Shown piece after piece: positions 53,870 to 62,468 of a stretch of 64,000 nucleotides of DNA (positions are counted from its first letter, which is position 1; every line of letters begins with the position of its first letter). The notes below the pieces were generated by a model that saw nothing but the letters and a program-made list of their open reading frames with translations, was not told the DNA's origin and did not search any database. The position numbers were made by a program, and so were the translations under genes. Source of the stretch: CAHJXF01 sp038254545 (lineage in GTDB: Bacteria > Pseudomonadota > Gammaproteobacteria > Burkholderiales > Burkholderiaceae_D); contig JBBSGB010000017.1 of assembly GCA_038254545.1 (NCBI GenBank), positions 14,338 through 78,337 of the forward strand. The letters run 5' to 3'.

Positions 53870-56317
53870 ATGCAAGAACCCGACGAACTGCCGCTCTCGA
53901 CGACGGCATCGTTCCAGCAATCCTCTCTGCTTGCCGGCCTGAACCCCGAGCAATTGGCGGCCGTCACCTTGCCTGCGCAACCCGCACTGATCCTCGCGGG
54001 CGCGGGCAGCGGCAAGACGCGCGTGCTCACGACGCGCATGGCGTGGCTGATCCAGACGCATCAGGTGTCGCCGGCCAACGTGCTGGCCGTGACCTTCACC
54101 AACAAGGCGGCCAAGGAAATGCTCGCGCGTCTGGCGACGATGCTGCCGATCAATCTGCGCGGCATGTGGATCGGCACGTTCCACGGCCTGTGCAATCGCT
54201 TCCTGCGCACCCACTACCGCGACGCGGCGCTGCCTCAGACCTTTCAGATCCTTGACGTGGCCGACCAGATCGCGGCCGTCAAACGCCTGCAAAAAACTTT
54301 CGGCATCGACGAAGAGCGCTATCCGCCGCGGCAAAGCGCGTGGTTCATCAGCGACGCAAAGGAGAAGGGCCTGCGCGCGAAGGACGTCGAGATCGACAGC
54401 GACTTCGACGGCAAGTTGGTCGAGATCTACAGGCTCTACGACGAGCAATGCCAGCGTGAAGGCGTGGTCGATTTCGCCGAGCTGCTGCTGCGCTCTTACG
54501 AATTGCTCACGCGCAACCAGCCGCTGCGCGAGCACTATCAGGCGCGTTTCCGCCACATCCTGGTCGACGAGTTCCAGGATACCAACGTGCTTCAGTACAA
54601 GTGGTTGAAGCTGCTCGCGGGTCTCGGCACGCCCGACCCCGCGGCGATCTTCGCGGTCGGCGACGACGACCAGAGCATCTATGCGTTTCGCGGCGCGAAC
54701 GTGGGCAACATGGCCGAGTTCGAGCGCGAGTTCCGGGTACAGAACGTCATCAAGCTCGAGCAGAACTATCGTTCGCACGGCCACATCCTCGATGCGGCCA
54801 ACGCGCTCATCAAGAACAATGGCGCGCGCCTCGGAAAGAATCTCTGGACCGATGCCGGCGTGGGCGAGCCGGTACGCGTCTATGAAGCGACCGGCGACGC
54901 GCAGGAAGCGCAATGGCTGGTCGATGAAGTGAAAGCGTTGGTGCGCGAAGGGCTGATGCGTTCGAACATCGCGGTGCTCTATCGCTCGAACGCGCAGTCT
55001 CGCGTGATCGAGCACGCGCTCTTCTCGGCGGGCATTCCCTATCGGGTTTACGGTGGCCTGCGCTTCTTCGAGCGCCAGGAGGTCAAGCACGCGCTCGCGT
55101 ACTTGCGGTTGATCGCGAATCCCGACGACGACACCTCGTTCGCGCGCATCGTCAACGTTCCCGCGCGCGGTATCGGCGCGCGTTCGATCGAGGTGCTGCA
55201 GGACGCTGCAAAAAGCGCGAACAGCTCGCTCTGTGCGGCCGTGACCGAACTCGCTCAGGCAAGCAACGCGCGCGCGAGCGCCGCGGCTGCGGCGAAGCTC
55301 GCGATCTTCGTGAAGCTGATCGAACGCCTGCGTTTCGAGACGCAGGCGATGTCGCTGTCGGAAATGATCGAGCACGTCAATCATGCCAGCGGCCTGATCG
55401 CGTTCTACGAGAGCGAGAAGGACAGCGCCGAGCGCGTCGAGAACCTGAACGAACTCGTCAACGCCGCAGCGAGTTTCGCCGGTGAAGAAGGCTTCGCGTT
55501 GAACGCGCGCGCCAACCGGATTCCGGCCTCGATGACCCATTCGATCCAGCCGCCGCGCGCCGAGCTGCAGACACCGGGCGCCGTGGACGTGGATGATGCA
55601 GGCGATCTTGAAGCGACCGAGGTGATTGATGCGGGAACGATCGAGCCGACTTTTGCGTCGCCGCTAGACGCGTTTCTTTCGCACGCCTCGCTCGAAGCCG
55701 GCGACAACCAGGCGAGCGCGGGACAGGACGCGTTGCAGCTAATGACGGTGCATTCGGCCAAGGGACTGGAGTTCGATGCGGTCTTCATCGGCGGCCTCGA
55801 AGAAGGACTCTTCCCGCACGACAACAGCACGACCGATCAGGCCGGTCTCGAGGAAGAGCGTCGCCTGATGTACGTCGCGATCACGCGCGCCAGAAGGCGG
55901 CTCTACCTGTCGTTCTCGCAGACCCGCATGCTGCACGGGCAGACACGCTACAACCCCAAGTCGCGCTTCTTCAACGAACTGCCCGACGAGACGCTCAAGT
56001 GGCTCACGCCGCGCATGGGTCTCGCGCGACAAGGTTTTGGAGGAGGCTTCGGAAGCAACGCCAACACCTACGGCCGTCACAGCGCCGCATGGGACGACGC
56101 GCCGACGACCAGCGAGGCCTTGCCCGCATGGACCGCGAACAAGCGCGGCGGCGACGCGCGCTTTCGCATCGGACAAAGCGTCGTGCACGCCAAGTTCGGC
56201 GAAGGCGTGATCGTCAATCTCGAAGGCAGCGGCAACGACGCGCGCGCCCAGATCAACTTCGGCCGACAAGGCATGAAGTGGCTCGCGCTCGGTATCGCGA
56301 AACTCGAGGCGGCGTGA
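53870..56317 (+). CDS. uvrD: DNA helicase II, UvrD family
   Basis: Superfamily 1A 3'-5' helicase of excision and mismatch repair (815 aa; E. coli UvrD 720). Motifs: Q motif LNPEQLAAV, Walker A AGAGSGKT (43-50), DEFQDTN (233-239), GDDDQSIYAFRGA (264-276), QNYRS (298-302), and the C-terminal VHSAKGLEFDAVFIGGLEEG and YVAITRARRRLYLS. The extra length is largely an acidic, Pro/Thr-rich insertion near 544-600, just before motif V. The Gly-rich C-terminus ends in a tudor-like RIGQSVVHAKFGEGVIV segment, as in E. coli. pnuC follows immediately. Confidence 0.95.
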   Translation: MQEPDELPLSTTASFQQSSLLAGLNPEQLAAVTLPAQPALILAGAGSGKTRVLTTRMAWLIQTHQVSPANVLAVTFTNKAAKEMLARLATMLPINLRGMWIGTFHGLCNRFLRTHYRDAALPQTFQILDVADQIAAVKRLQKTFGIDEERYPPRQSAWFISDAKEKGLRAKDVEIDSDFDGKLVEIYRLYDEQCQREGVVDFAELLLRSYELLTRNQPLREHYQARFRHILVDEFQDTNVLQYKWLKLLAGLGTPDPAAIFAVGDDDQSIYAFRGANVGNMAEFEREFRVQNVIKLEQNYRSHGHILDAANALIKNNGARLGKNLWTDAGVGEPVRVYEATGDAQEAQWLVDEVKALVREGLMRSNIAVLYRSNAQSRVIEHALFSAGIPYRVYGGLRFFERQEVKHALAYLRLIANPDDDTSFARIVNVPARGIGARSIEVLQDAAKSANSSLCAAVTELAQASNARASAAAAAKLAIFVKLIERLRFETQAMSLSEMIEHVNHASGLIAFYESEKDSAERVENLNELVNAAASFAGEEGFALNARANRIPASMTHSIQPPRAELQTPGAVDVDDAGDLEATEVIDAGTIEPTFASPLDAFLSHASLEAGDNQASAGQDALQLMTVHSAKGLEFDAVFIGGLEEGLFPHDNSTTDQAGLEEERRLMYVAITRARRRLYLSFSQTRMLHGQTRYNPKSRFFNELPDETLKWLTPRMGLARQGFGGGFGSNANTYGRHSAAWDDAPTTSEALPAWTANKRGGDARFRIGQSVVHAKFGEGVIVNLEGSGNDARAQINFGRQGMKWLALGIAKLEAA

Positions 56318-56319
56318 CG

Positions 56320-56964
56320 ATGCCGGTCAGCCCGCTCGAAATCGCTGGTAACGTCTTCAATCTGCTATCGGTGTGGTTCTCCGCACGCAACAGCGTGCAC
56401 ACGTGGTGGAGCGGCATCGTCGGCTGCGCGCTCTATGCGGTGATGTTCAGTGGGGTCAGGCTCTATGCCGACGTGACGTTGCAATTCTTCTTCATCGCTT
56501 CGTGCATGGTTGGTTGGTGGAACTGGAAGAAGGGCGGGGCGCGCATCGCGATTGCCGACGGTGCAGGCACGTTCGCGGTCGAACCCGTCTCGACCGAACT
56601 CCCGATCACGCGCGTCGCGCCGCTCACCGCGCTCGTCTTCGCAGCGCTCGCGGCGCTGTCGGCCGCGGGCTACGGAGCCTTGCTGCACGGCTTCACCGAT
56701 GCGGCCAACCCCTTCATCGATTCGACCGTTCTGGCGCTGTCCGTCCTCGCGCAATTGCTGATGGTCGCGCGAAAGATCGAGACCTGGCCGGTCTGGTTCG
56801 CGGTCGATTGCATCGCAGTCCCCCTCTACGCGTCCAAGGGCTTGTGGATGACGGCCACGGTCTATGGATTCTTTTTGGTGCTGGTCGTGATGGGCTGGCT
56901 GCGCTGGTCGAAATTGATCGAGCGCGGCACACCTATCGAGCCCATGGTTGAAACTCGCGCATGA
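56320..56964 (+). CDS. pnuC: Nicotinamide riboside transporter PnuC
   Basis: Facilitator of about seven helices (214 aa) importing nicotinamide riboside for NAD salvage. The start PLEIAGNVFNLLSVWFSARNSVHTWWSGIVGC, the GWWNWKKG loop and the C-terminal WPVWFAVDCIAVPLYASKGLWMTATVYGFFL are characteristic. ATG 56320 lies 2 bases after the uvrD stop; a GTG two codons upstream overlaps it. The next gene encodes the kinase that would trap the imported riboside. Confidence 0.92.
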   Translation: MPVSPLEIAGNVFNLLSVWFSARNSVHTWWSGIVGCALYAVMFSGVRLYADVTLQFFFIASCMVGWWNWKKGGARIAIADGAGTFAVEPVSTELPITRVAPLTALVFAALAALSAAGYGALLHGFTDAANPFIDSTVLALSVLAQLLMVARKIETWPVWFAVDCIAVPLYASKGLWMTATVYGFFLVLVVMGWLRWSKLIERGTPIEPMVETRA

Positions 56965-56974
56965 GGTGCGACGG

Positions 56975-57613
56975 ATGAATTCGGCAGGATCGATGCACGC
57001 GACGGTCGACGGATCGACCGTCCGGTCGCGCACCGGGCCGTTCGCGCCCGACGGCCCGGTTCACCGCGACCCGCGCGACGTCGCGCGCATCGCCGTGGTC
57101 GGTGGCGAGAGCACTGGCAAGAGCACGCTGGTGACCGCGCTCGGGGCGCGTTACGGCGAACCGTGCGTGGCCGAATACGGGCGTACCTTGTGGGAAGAGC
57201 GCCGCGGCCAGCTCGTCTATGACGACTTGCGCGCGATCGGTGTGCGGCATGTCGCCGATGAAGACGATGCCACCGCTCGGGCGAGACGCTGCGCGTTCAT
57301 CGACACCACCCCGTTGACGACACTGTGGTACAGCCTCGACGGCTATGCCACGGCCGATCCCGAACTCGTCAGCCTGTCGTGGCGCCAGTACGACCTCATG
57401 CTGGTGTGCGCGCCCGACTTCCCGTTCGTGCAGGATGGCTCGCGCTCGTCGGAGGATTTTCGTTTGCGGCACGATCGCTGGATACGCGCGATCCTGCACG
57501 CGCGCGGCACCGACTACATCGATGTCCACGGCGGCATCGAAGCGCGCGTCGCACAGGTCACGGCATTACTCGACCCGCTCTATGAGCGAGCGCGACAGGA
57601 GTCCGTACGGTGA
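56975..57613 (+). CDS. NadR-like ribosylnicotinamide kinase domain protein
   Basis: P-loop protein of 212 residues. GGESTGKST (43-51) is the NadR-type Walker A, followed by the EYGRTLWEE segment and PDFPFVQDGSRSSEDFR, both as in the nicotinamide-riboside kinase domain of NadR. The repressor and NMN adenylyltransferase domains of full NadR are absent. Paired with pnuC, it would phosphorylate imported riboside. ATG 56975 has GAGG at suitable spacing, and a TTG at 56948 overlapping pnuC is less likely. The stop lies inside a 25-base tandem repeat. Confidence 0.82.
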   Translation: MNSAGSMHATVDGSTVRSRTGPFAPDGPVHRDPRDVARIAVVGGESTGKSTLVTALGARYGEPCVAEYGRTLWEERRGQLVYDDLRAIGVRHVADEDDATARARRCAFIDTTPLTTLWYSLDGYATADPELVSLSWRQYDLMLVCAPDFPFVQDGSRSSEDFRLRHDRWIRAILHARGTDYIDVHGGIEARVAQVTALLDPLYERARQESVR

Positions 57614-57684
57614 GGCGGCCGCACGAGTCCGCACGGTGAGGCGCCGCACGAGTCCGCACGGTGAGGCGCCGCACGAGTCCGCAC
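57601..57684. repeat. 25-base tandem repeat, three copies plus a partial
   Basis: Three head-to-tail units beginning GTCCG(C/T)ACGGTGAGGCG, at 57601, 57627 and 57652. The first is 26 bases and the other two are identical at 25. A fourth 8-base start sits at 57677. The array covers the last codons of the NadR-like gene and most of the 98-base gap to ybgC. It has no hairpin or terminator character. Confidence 0.85.
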
Positions 57685-57711
57685 CTGGGGTACGTCGCCG
57701 ACCGCGTTAGA

Positions 57712-58263
57712 ATGCGAGGCTTGTTCATCGCCCCGGGTTTGCAAAGCCCGCGTCTCGTGCAATTCGAATTTCCGATTCGCGTTTATTACGAAGACACCGA
57801 CACCGGCGGCATCGTCTTCTACGCGAACTACCTGAAGTTTTTCGAGCGTGCGCGGACCGAGTGGCTGCGTAGTGGAAGAGCGGCGGGAAGAAATGCGGGA
57901 CGAAATGCGGGACGAAATGCGGGCAGCGATCGTGATGCTGTTCGCGTCCCCGGAATATCTCAGCAGCAGGTCGCCGACGAACTGGGCCTGATATTCGTGG
58001 TGCGGTCGACGGCGGTGGACTACAAGCGTCCCGCGCGGCTCGACGATGTGATCCGCGTCGTGTCGCGCGTCGAGCGCCTCGGCCGCGTCGGCATCGACTT
58101 CTATCAGGAGGCTCTCATCGACAGTTCGGCAAACGGCAACGGCGTATTGCTTGCAGCAGGACGCATCAAGGTCGGTTGCGTGACGCGCGACGGATTGCGG
58201 CCGATGCCCATTCCCGAGTCGGTGCGCCTGATCTTCGCGCCGGTCGAGGCGTCGGCTGCGTGA
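57712..58263 (+). CDS. ybgC: Tol-Pal-associated acyl-CoA thioesterase YbgC
   Basis: Hotdog-fold thioesterase that heads Tol-Pal operons (183 aa from this start). FEFPIRVYYEDTDTGGIVFYANYLKFFERARTEWLR is the family signature, with the catalytic aspartate as Asp30. A GRNA-type repeat (residues about 59-71, from a 12-base DNA repeat) is inserted after the signature helix and is not usual for the family. The start is uncertain: ATG 57712 and GTG 57757 (VQFEFPIR) both fit and neither has a good ribosome-binding site. A 225-base gap without obvious features separates it from tolQ. Confidence 0.9.
   Translation: MRGLFIAPGLQSPRLVQFEFPIRVYYEDTDTGGIVFYANYLKFFERARTEWLRSGRAAGRNAGRNAGRNAGSDRDAVRVPGISQQQVADELGLIFVVRSTAVDYKRPARLDDVIRVVSRVERLGRVGIDFYQEALIDSSANGNGVLLAAGRIKVGCVTRDGLRPMPIPESVRLIFAPVEASAA
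57890..57924 (+). repeat. 12-base in-frame tandem repeat inside ybgC
   Basis: Three copies of a 12-base unit (GAAATGCGGGAC; the third ends GC) at 57890, 57902 and 57914. Because the unit is a multiple of three it adds four residues per copy without shifting frame, giving alternating Arg-Asn-Ala-Gly. Confidence 0.9.
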
Positions 58264-58488
58264 TCGGTCGCCCGAGTCGCCCACGTAATCGGAATCGCGT
58301 TGCAGAACGTTGGATTCGATCAGAAGGCGCAACCGATCGGTGCGTCGCGATGAACCTCTCGGTATCGCAGCAGTCGATGGTCCGATCCCGCAGCGATGAG
58401 CTGCTTTTGCAACTCTCTTACAACTGTTTCTCGCGGGCCTCTTGAGCGTCCCGCCTTTGAACGACTCCCATCGCCATTTCAATCGCCC

Positions 58489-59169
58489 ATGAACGTGAAC
58501 GTCTCGCAGGACATGTCGATCATCTCGCTGGTTACCCACGCGAGCATCCTGGTTCAGATCGTGCTGGCCCTGCTCCTGATTGTGTCGTTGATGAGCTGGA
58601 CCTACATCTTCAAGAAGTTCTTCGACGTCAAGAAGGCGCAGCGCCAGACCGATCGCTTCGAGGAAGACTTCTGGTCGGGCGGCGACCTCAACGAGCTGCA
58701 CGCGCGCGTGAACAATCGGCGCGACCACGTGGGTGCGCTGGGTCGCGTGTTCGAAGCCGGCATGCGCGAGTTCCTGAAGTTTCGGCAGCAGAAGGTCGAA
58801 CCGGGCGCTCAACTCGACGGCGCGCGACGCGCGATGCGCGCGGCCTACCAGCGCGAGATGGACGTACTCGAAGCGCATCTGTCCTTCCTCGCATCGGTGG
58901 GATCGGTCAGCCCGTATGTCGGCCTGTTCGGAACGGTGTGGGGCATCATGAATGCGTTTCGCAGCCTTGCGAACGTGCAGGTGGCCACGCTCGCGCACGT
59001 TGCTCCCGGCATCGCCGAAGCGCTGGTCGCAACCGCGCTCGGACTGTTCGCGGCGATCCCCGCGGTGATCGCATACAACCGCTTCATCCATGAGACCGAT
59101 CGGCTGGCGGTGCGCTTCGAGAACTTCATCGAGGAGTTCTCCAACATCCTGCAAAGGCAGGTGCATTGA
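58489..59169 (+). CDS. tolQ: Tol-Pal system proton channel subunit TolQ
   Basis: Inner-membrane protein of 226 residues with three helices (about 17-38, 135-157, 170-192). With TolR it forms the proton-driven motor that energises TolA during envelope constriction. ASVGSVSPYVGLFGTVWGIMNAF and APGIAEALVATALGLFAAIPAVIAYN are the conserved pore-helix segments. The start at 58489 is accepted although no clear ribosome-binding site precedes it. Its stop shares one base with tolR (TGATG). Confidence 0.95.
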   Translation: MNVNVSQDMSIISLVTHASILVQIVLALLLIVSLMSWTYIFKKFFDVKKAQRQTDRFEEDFWSGGDLNELHARVNNRRDHVGALGRVFEAGMREFLKFRQQKVEPGAQLDGARRAMRAAYQREMDVLEAHLSFLASVGSVSPYVGLFGTVWGIMNAFRSLANVQVATLAHVAPGIAEALVATALGLFAAIPAVIAYNRFIHETDRLAVRFENFIEEFSNILQRQVH

Positions 59170-59612
59170 TGCCGGGCTCGGTCTCACGCGGCTCCTCGAT
59201 GCGTGGCGAGCGCAAGCGTCGTGCGATGAGCGACATCAACGTCGTGCCCTACATCGACGTGATGCTGGTGCTGCTGATCATCTTCATGGTTGCCGCTCCG
59301 CTGGTGTCACCGGGCACGATCGATCTGCCGAGCGTGGCCAAGAGTTCGCAGGCGAAAGAGACGCCAATCAACGTGATCGTCAAGGCCGACAAGAGCGTGA
59401 GTGTGAAGGACATGAAGACCGGCAGCGAGCAGAAGGCTGCGATGAAGGACGTGGCTGCAATCGTCGCGCAGATGCAGGCGGGCGATGCCGAGCGCCCGGT
59501 CGTGATCTCGGGCGACAAGAAGGTCGAGTACGACGCGATCCTGCAGATCATGGATGGGCTGCGTTCGCAAGGCATCGCGCGCGTCGGCCTCTCGGTGCAG
59601 CCTCGGAACTGA
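59169..59612 (+). CDS. tolR: Tol-Pal system protein TolR
   Basis: ExbD-like protein of 147 residues. The single N-terminal helix (about 30-48) follows MSDINVVPYIDVMLVLLIIFMVAAPL, which includes the essential aspartate of the proton path. The periplasmic domain has the usual VVISGDKKVEYDAILQIMDGL segment. ATG 59169 is coupled to the tolQ stop; tolA starts 12 bases downstream. Confidence 0.95.
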   Translation: MPGSVSRGSSMRGERKRRAMSDINVVPYIDVMLVLLIIFMVAAPLVSPGTIDLPSVAKSSQAKETPINVIVKADKSVSVKDMKTGSEQKAAMKDVAAIVAQMQAGDAERPVVISGDKKVEYDAILQIMDGLRSQGIARVGLSVQPRN

Positions 59613-59624
59613 GCATTCGATGCG

Positions 59625-60428
59625 ATGAGCGCGACCCTCGCCCGCCCCTACGACGTTCCGCATTCCGGCGGCAGCGGACGCGCGATCGCATTGGCGGTGC
59701 TGATGCACGTGCTGCTCGGTGTGCTGCTGTTCTTCGGCATCCGCTGGCAGAGCAGCCCACCCGCGGTGATCCAGGCCGAGCTGTGGAGCGCGATGCCGCA
59801 GACCGCGGCGCCCGCGCCGAGGCCTGTCCCTCCGCCGGCTAGGGTCGAGACGCCCAGGCCCGAACCCAAGGCCGAGGTCGAGCCGCCGAAGGTAAAGCCC
59901 GACATCGTCGAGAAGGCGCCGGTCAAGGTCGAGCCACCGAAGAAGAAGGAACCCGTGAAGGTCGAGGCGCCGAAGCCACAACCCAAGCCGGAGCCGCCGA
60001 AGCTCGAGGCGAAGCCGAAGCCCGAGCCGGTCAAAGTGCCGCCCAAGCCCGCAATCGAAGGGCCGCCACGCCCGCCGTCGGATCTCGACAATCTGCTCGC
60101 GTCGGCCGGAACCCCTTCGACCGGCAAGGATCAACGCACCAGCGGACCGCGTGGCCGCGACAATTACATTTCGCGCCTGCAGAACGCGATCCGCTCGCAG
60201 ATGCGCTATCCCGCGAATTCTCCGGGCAATCCAGTGGTCAGAATGCGCATCGAGCAATTGCCCAACGGCGAAGTGACCAACGTGACGGTGGAAAAGCCGA
60301 GCGGTGTGCAAGCCTTTGACGATGCCGTCGAGCGTGCGATCCGCGCGGCGTCGCCGCTGCCGAGAGATGAGCAGGGGAAGGTGGAGCGGTCGCTCGAGCT
60401 CAACTACAACATGTACGACAAACCGTGA
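59625..60428 (+). CDS. tolA: Tol-Pal system protein TolA (short, proline-rich)
   Basis: Inner-membrane-anchored periplasmic linker (267 aa; E. coli TolA 421). One N-terminal helix (about 20-42) is followed by a Pro/Lys/Glu/Val-rich stretch (about 60-155), instead of the long alanine-rich helix of enterobacteria. A C-terminal TolA/TonB-like domain follows (YISRLQNAIRSQMRYPANSPGNPVVRMRIEQLPNGEVTNV). The linker resembles that of TonB. Its place between tolR and tolB settles the identity. Confidence 0.92.
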   Translation: MSATLARPYDVPHSGGSGRAIALAVLMHVLLGVLLFFGIRWQSSPPAVIQAELWSAMPQTAAPAPRPVPPPARVETPRPEPKAEVEPPKVKPDIVEKAPVKVEPPKKKEPVKVEAPKPQPKPEPPKLEAKPKPEPVKVPPKPAIEGPPRPPSDLDNLLASAGTPSTGKDQRTSGPRGRDNYISRLQNAIRSQMRYPANSPGNPVVRMRIEQLPNGEVTNVTVEKPSGVQAFDDAVERAIRAASPLPRDEQGKVERSLELNYNMYDKP

Positions 60429-60465
60429 GCACGCGGCCCTTTACAGTGGTTCCAATATTTTTCGG

Positions 60466-61773
60466 ATGAACGAATTCATGTCGATGTCCTTTCAAGCTCT
60501 CGTGCGACGCCTTGCTCTGGGCGTATCGATGTACGCCGCCGCGACCGGCCTTGCTAACGCGCAGCTCAAGTTCGAGATCTCCGGAACCGGTGCGAATCAG
60601 ATCCCGATCGCGATCGCCAACTTCGCCACCAGCGGCAATCCGCCGCAGGATGCCGCGCAGATCGTGCGCGACGATCTCGCGCGCAGCGGCCTCTTCAAGC
60701 TCGTCGATGCGGGCGCGACGCCGTTGCCCGACACGACCGCGGTCAACTATGGCGAATGGAAAGGGAAGGGTGCCGACGCGATCGTGGTCGGCAGCGTCAA
60801 TCGCTTGGCCGACGGCCGCAGCGACGTGCGCTTCAAGCTCTACGACAACGGCCGGCAGCTCGATCTGGGCGGTCTTGCGTTGACCTCGACGCAGGCAAAC
60901 ATGCGCCTGTCGGCGCATCGCATTTCCGACTACGTGTACGAGAAGCTGACCGGCGAGAAGGGCGTCTTCTCGACCCGCATCGCCTATGTGCTGAAGCAGG
61001 GAACGCAACGCTACGAACTACAGATCGCCGACGCCGACGGCTTCAATCCGCAGAGCGCGCTGGTGTCGCGCGAACCGATCATCTCGCCGGCGTGGTCGCC
61101 CGACGGTACGCGCCTTGCGTACGTGTCGTTCGAAGCCAGGAAGCCGGTCATCTACGTCCACACCATCACCACCGGCCAACGTGTTCCGGTGGCGAACTTC
61201 AAGGGCAGCAACAGCGCGCCGTCGTGGTCGCCCAACGGACGTCAACTCGCGATCACGCTCACGCGTGACGGCAACTCGCAGGTCTATCTGATCAACGCCG
61301 ATGGTTCGTCGGCGCGACGTCTCACGCAATCGGCCGGCATCGACACCGAGCCCGAGTTCGCGCCCGACGGCCAGAGCATCTACTTCACCAGCGATCGGGG
61401 TGGTGGTCCCCAGATCTATCGCATGTCGGTCGGCGGCGGCGACGCGCAACGCGTGAGCTTCAAGGGCGACTACAACATCAGTTCGCGCATTTCGCCCGAC
61501 GGCAAGACGCTGGCGTACATCTCGCGGCGCGGCGGGCGCTTCGGAGTCTATGTGCTCGATCTGGCATCGGGTCAGGAGACGGCACTCACCGAGACCGCCA
61601 AGGACGAGTCGCCGAGCTTCGCGCCCAACGGCAAGCTGATCCTCTACGCAACCGAAGTCGGCGGGCGCGGCGTGCTTGCAGTGGTGTCGTCGGACGGGCA
61701 CGTCAAGCAACGCATCACGACGGTCCAGGGCGGCGATGTGCGCGAGCCGACTTGGGGTCCTTATCTGCCATGA
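60466..61773 (+). CDS. tolB: Tol-Pal system beta-propeller protein TolB
   Basis: Periplasmic protein of 435 residues: signal peptide to about residue 33 (GLANAQ), N-terminal domain contacting TolA, then six WD40-like propeller blades (ISPAWSPDGTRLAYVSFE, APSWSPNGRQLAIT, EPEFAPDGQSIYFTSDRGGGPQIYRM and others). It switches Pal between peptidoglycan and outer-membrane states. ATG 60466 is the first of three in-frame ATGs (also 60478 and 60484) and none has a strong ribosome-binding site. Confidence 0.95.
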   Translation: MNEFMSMSFQALVRRLALGVSMYAAATGLANAQLKFEISGTGANQIPIAIANFATSGNPPQDAAQIVRDDLARSGLFKLVDAGATPLPDTTAVNYGEWKGKGADAIVVGSVNRLADGRSDVRFKLYDNGRQLDLGGLALTSTQANMRLSAHRISDYVYEKLTGEKGVFSTRIAYVLKQGTQRYELQIADADGFNPQSALVSREPIISPAWSPDGTRLAYVSFEARKPVIYVHTITTGQRVPVANFKGSNSAPSWSPNGRQLAITLTRDGNSQVYLINADGSSARRLTQSAGIDTEPEFAPDGQSIYFTSDRGGGPQIYRMSVGGGDAQRVSFKGDYNISSRISPDGKTLAYISRRGGRFGVYVLDLASGQETALTETAKDESPSFAPNGKLILYATEVGGRGVLAVVSSDGHVKQRITTVQGGDVREPTWGPYLP

Positions 61774-61934
61774 GCAGCGTATGCATAAGCTCCGCCAACC
61801 ATTCGCAAAGCTCAGTGTGCGGCTGATCGACAGTGCACACGACTTTTGAGATACAGCAGCGAACCATCGAGGGCAATGAACCTTCGAGGGCAAGAATTCG
61901 TCATAGCCCCACTTCCATCCTCAAGGAGTCAAAC

Positions 61935-62468
61935 ATGAAGCTAGACACGCGTATTACTGCGCGCAACAGCCTGATCGCAGTCACCCTCGTCGTCCTGGGC
62001 GCATGCAGCCAGGGCGTGAAGCTCGACGACAAGGCCCCCGTCGTGGACAACACCGGCACGCCCGCGACCGGCCCTGACACGCGCAGCGTCCAGCGCGTCG
62101 AAACCGATACCACCAGCCTCGACGCGGCAGCGCGCGAACTGGCGAAGAAGAGCATCTACTTCGACTACGACAGCTACGTGGTGAAGGACGAGTTCCGTCC
62201 TGTGGTCGAAGCGAACAGCAAGTTCCTCAACACCAACCGCGGCCGCAAGTTGATTATCCAGGGCAACACCGACGAACGCGGCGGCAGTGAATACAACCTG
62301 GCGCTCGGCCAGAAGCGCGCCGAAGCGGTTCGCAAGCAGCTCGCACTGGTGGGTGTACCCGAAGCGCAGATCGAAGCGGTCAGCCTGGGCAAGGAGAAGC
62401 CGCGCGCCACCGGCCATGACGAAGCGGCCTGGGCCGAGAATCGTCGTGCCGACTTCTTGTATCAGTGA
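61935..62468 (+). CDS. pal: Peptidoglycan-associated lipoprotein Pal
   Basis: Outer-membrane lipoprotein (177 aa) with lipobox LGAC (Cys24), a flexible linker and an OmpA-like domain (about 75-177). It binds diaminopimelate through NTDERGGSEYNLALGQKRAEAV. AAGGAG lies 7 bases before the ATG. The 161-base gap after tolB may contain a separate promoter. The stop shares one base with the cpoB start. Confidence 0.96.
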   Translation: MKLDTRITARNSLIAVTLVVLGACSQGVKLDDKAPVVDNTGTPATGPDTRSVQRVETDTTSLDAAARELAKKSIYFDYDSYVVKDEFRPVVEANSKFLNTNRGRKLIIQGNTDERGGSEYNLALGQKRAEAVRKQLALVGVPEAQIEAVSLGKEKPRATGHDEAAWAENRRADFLYQ

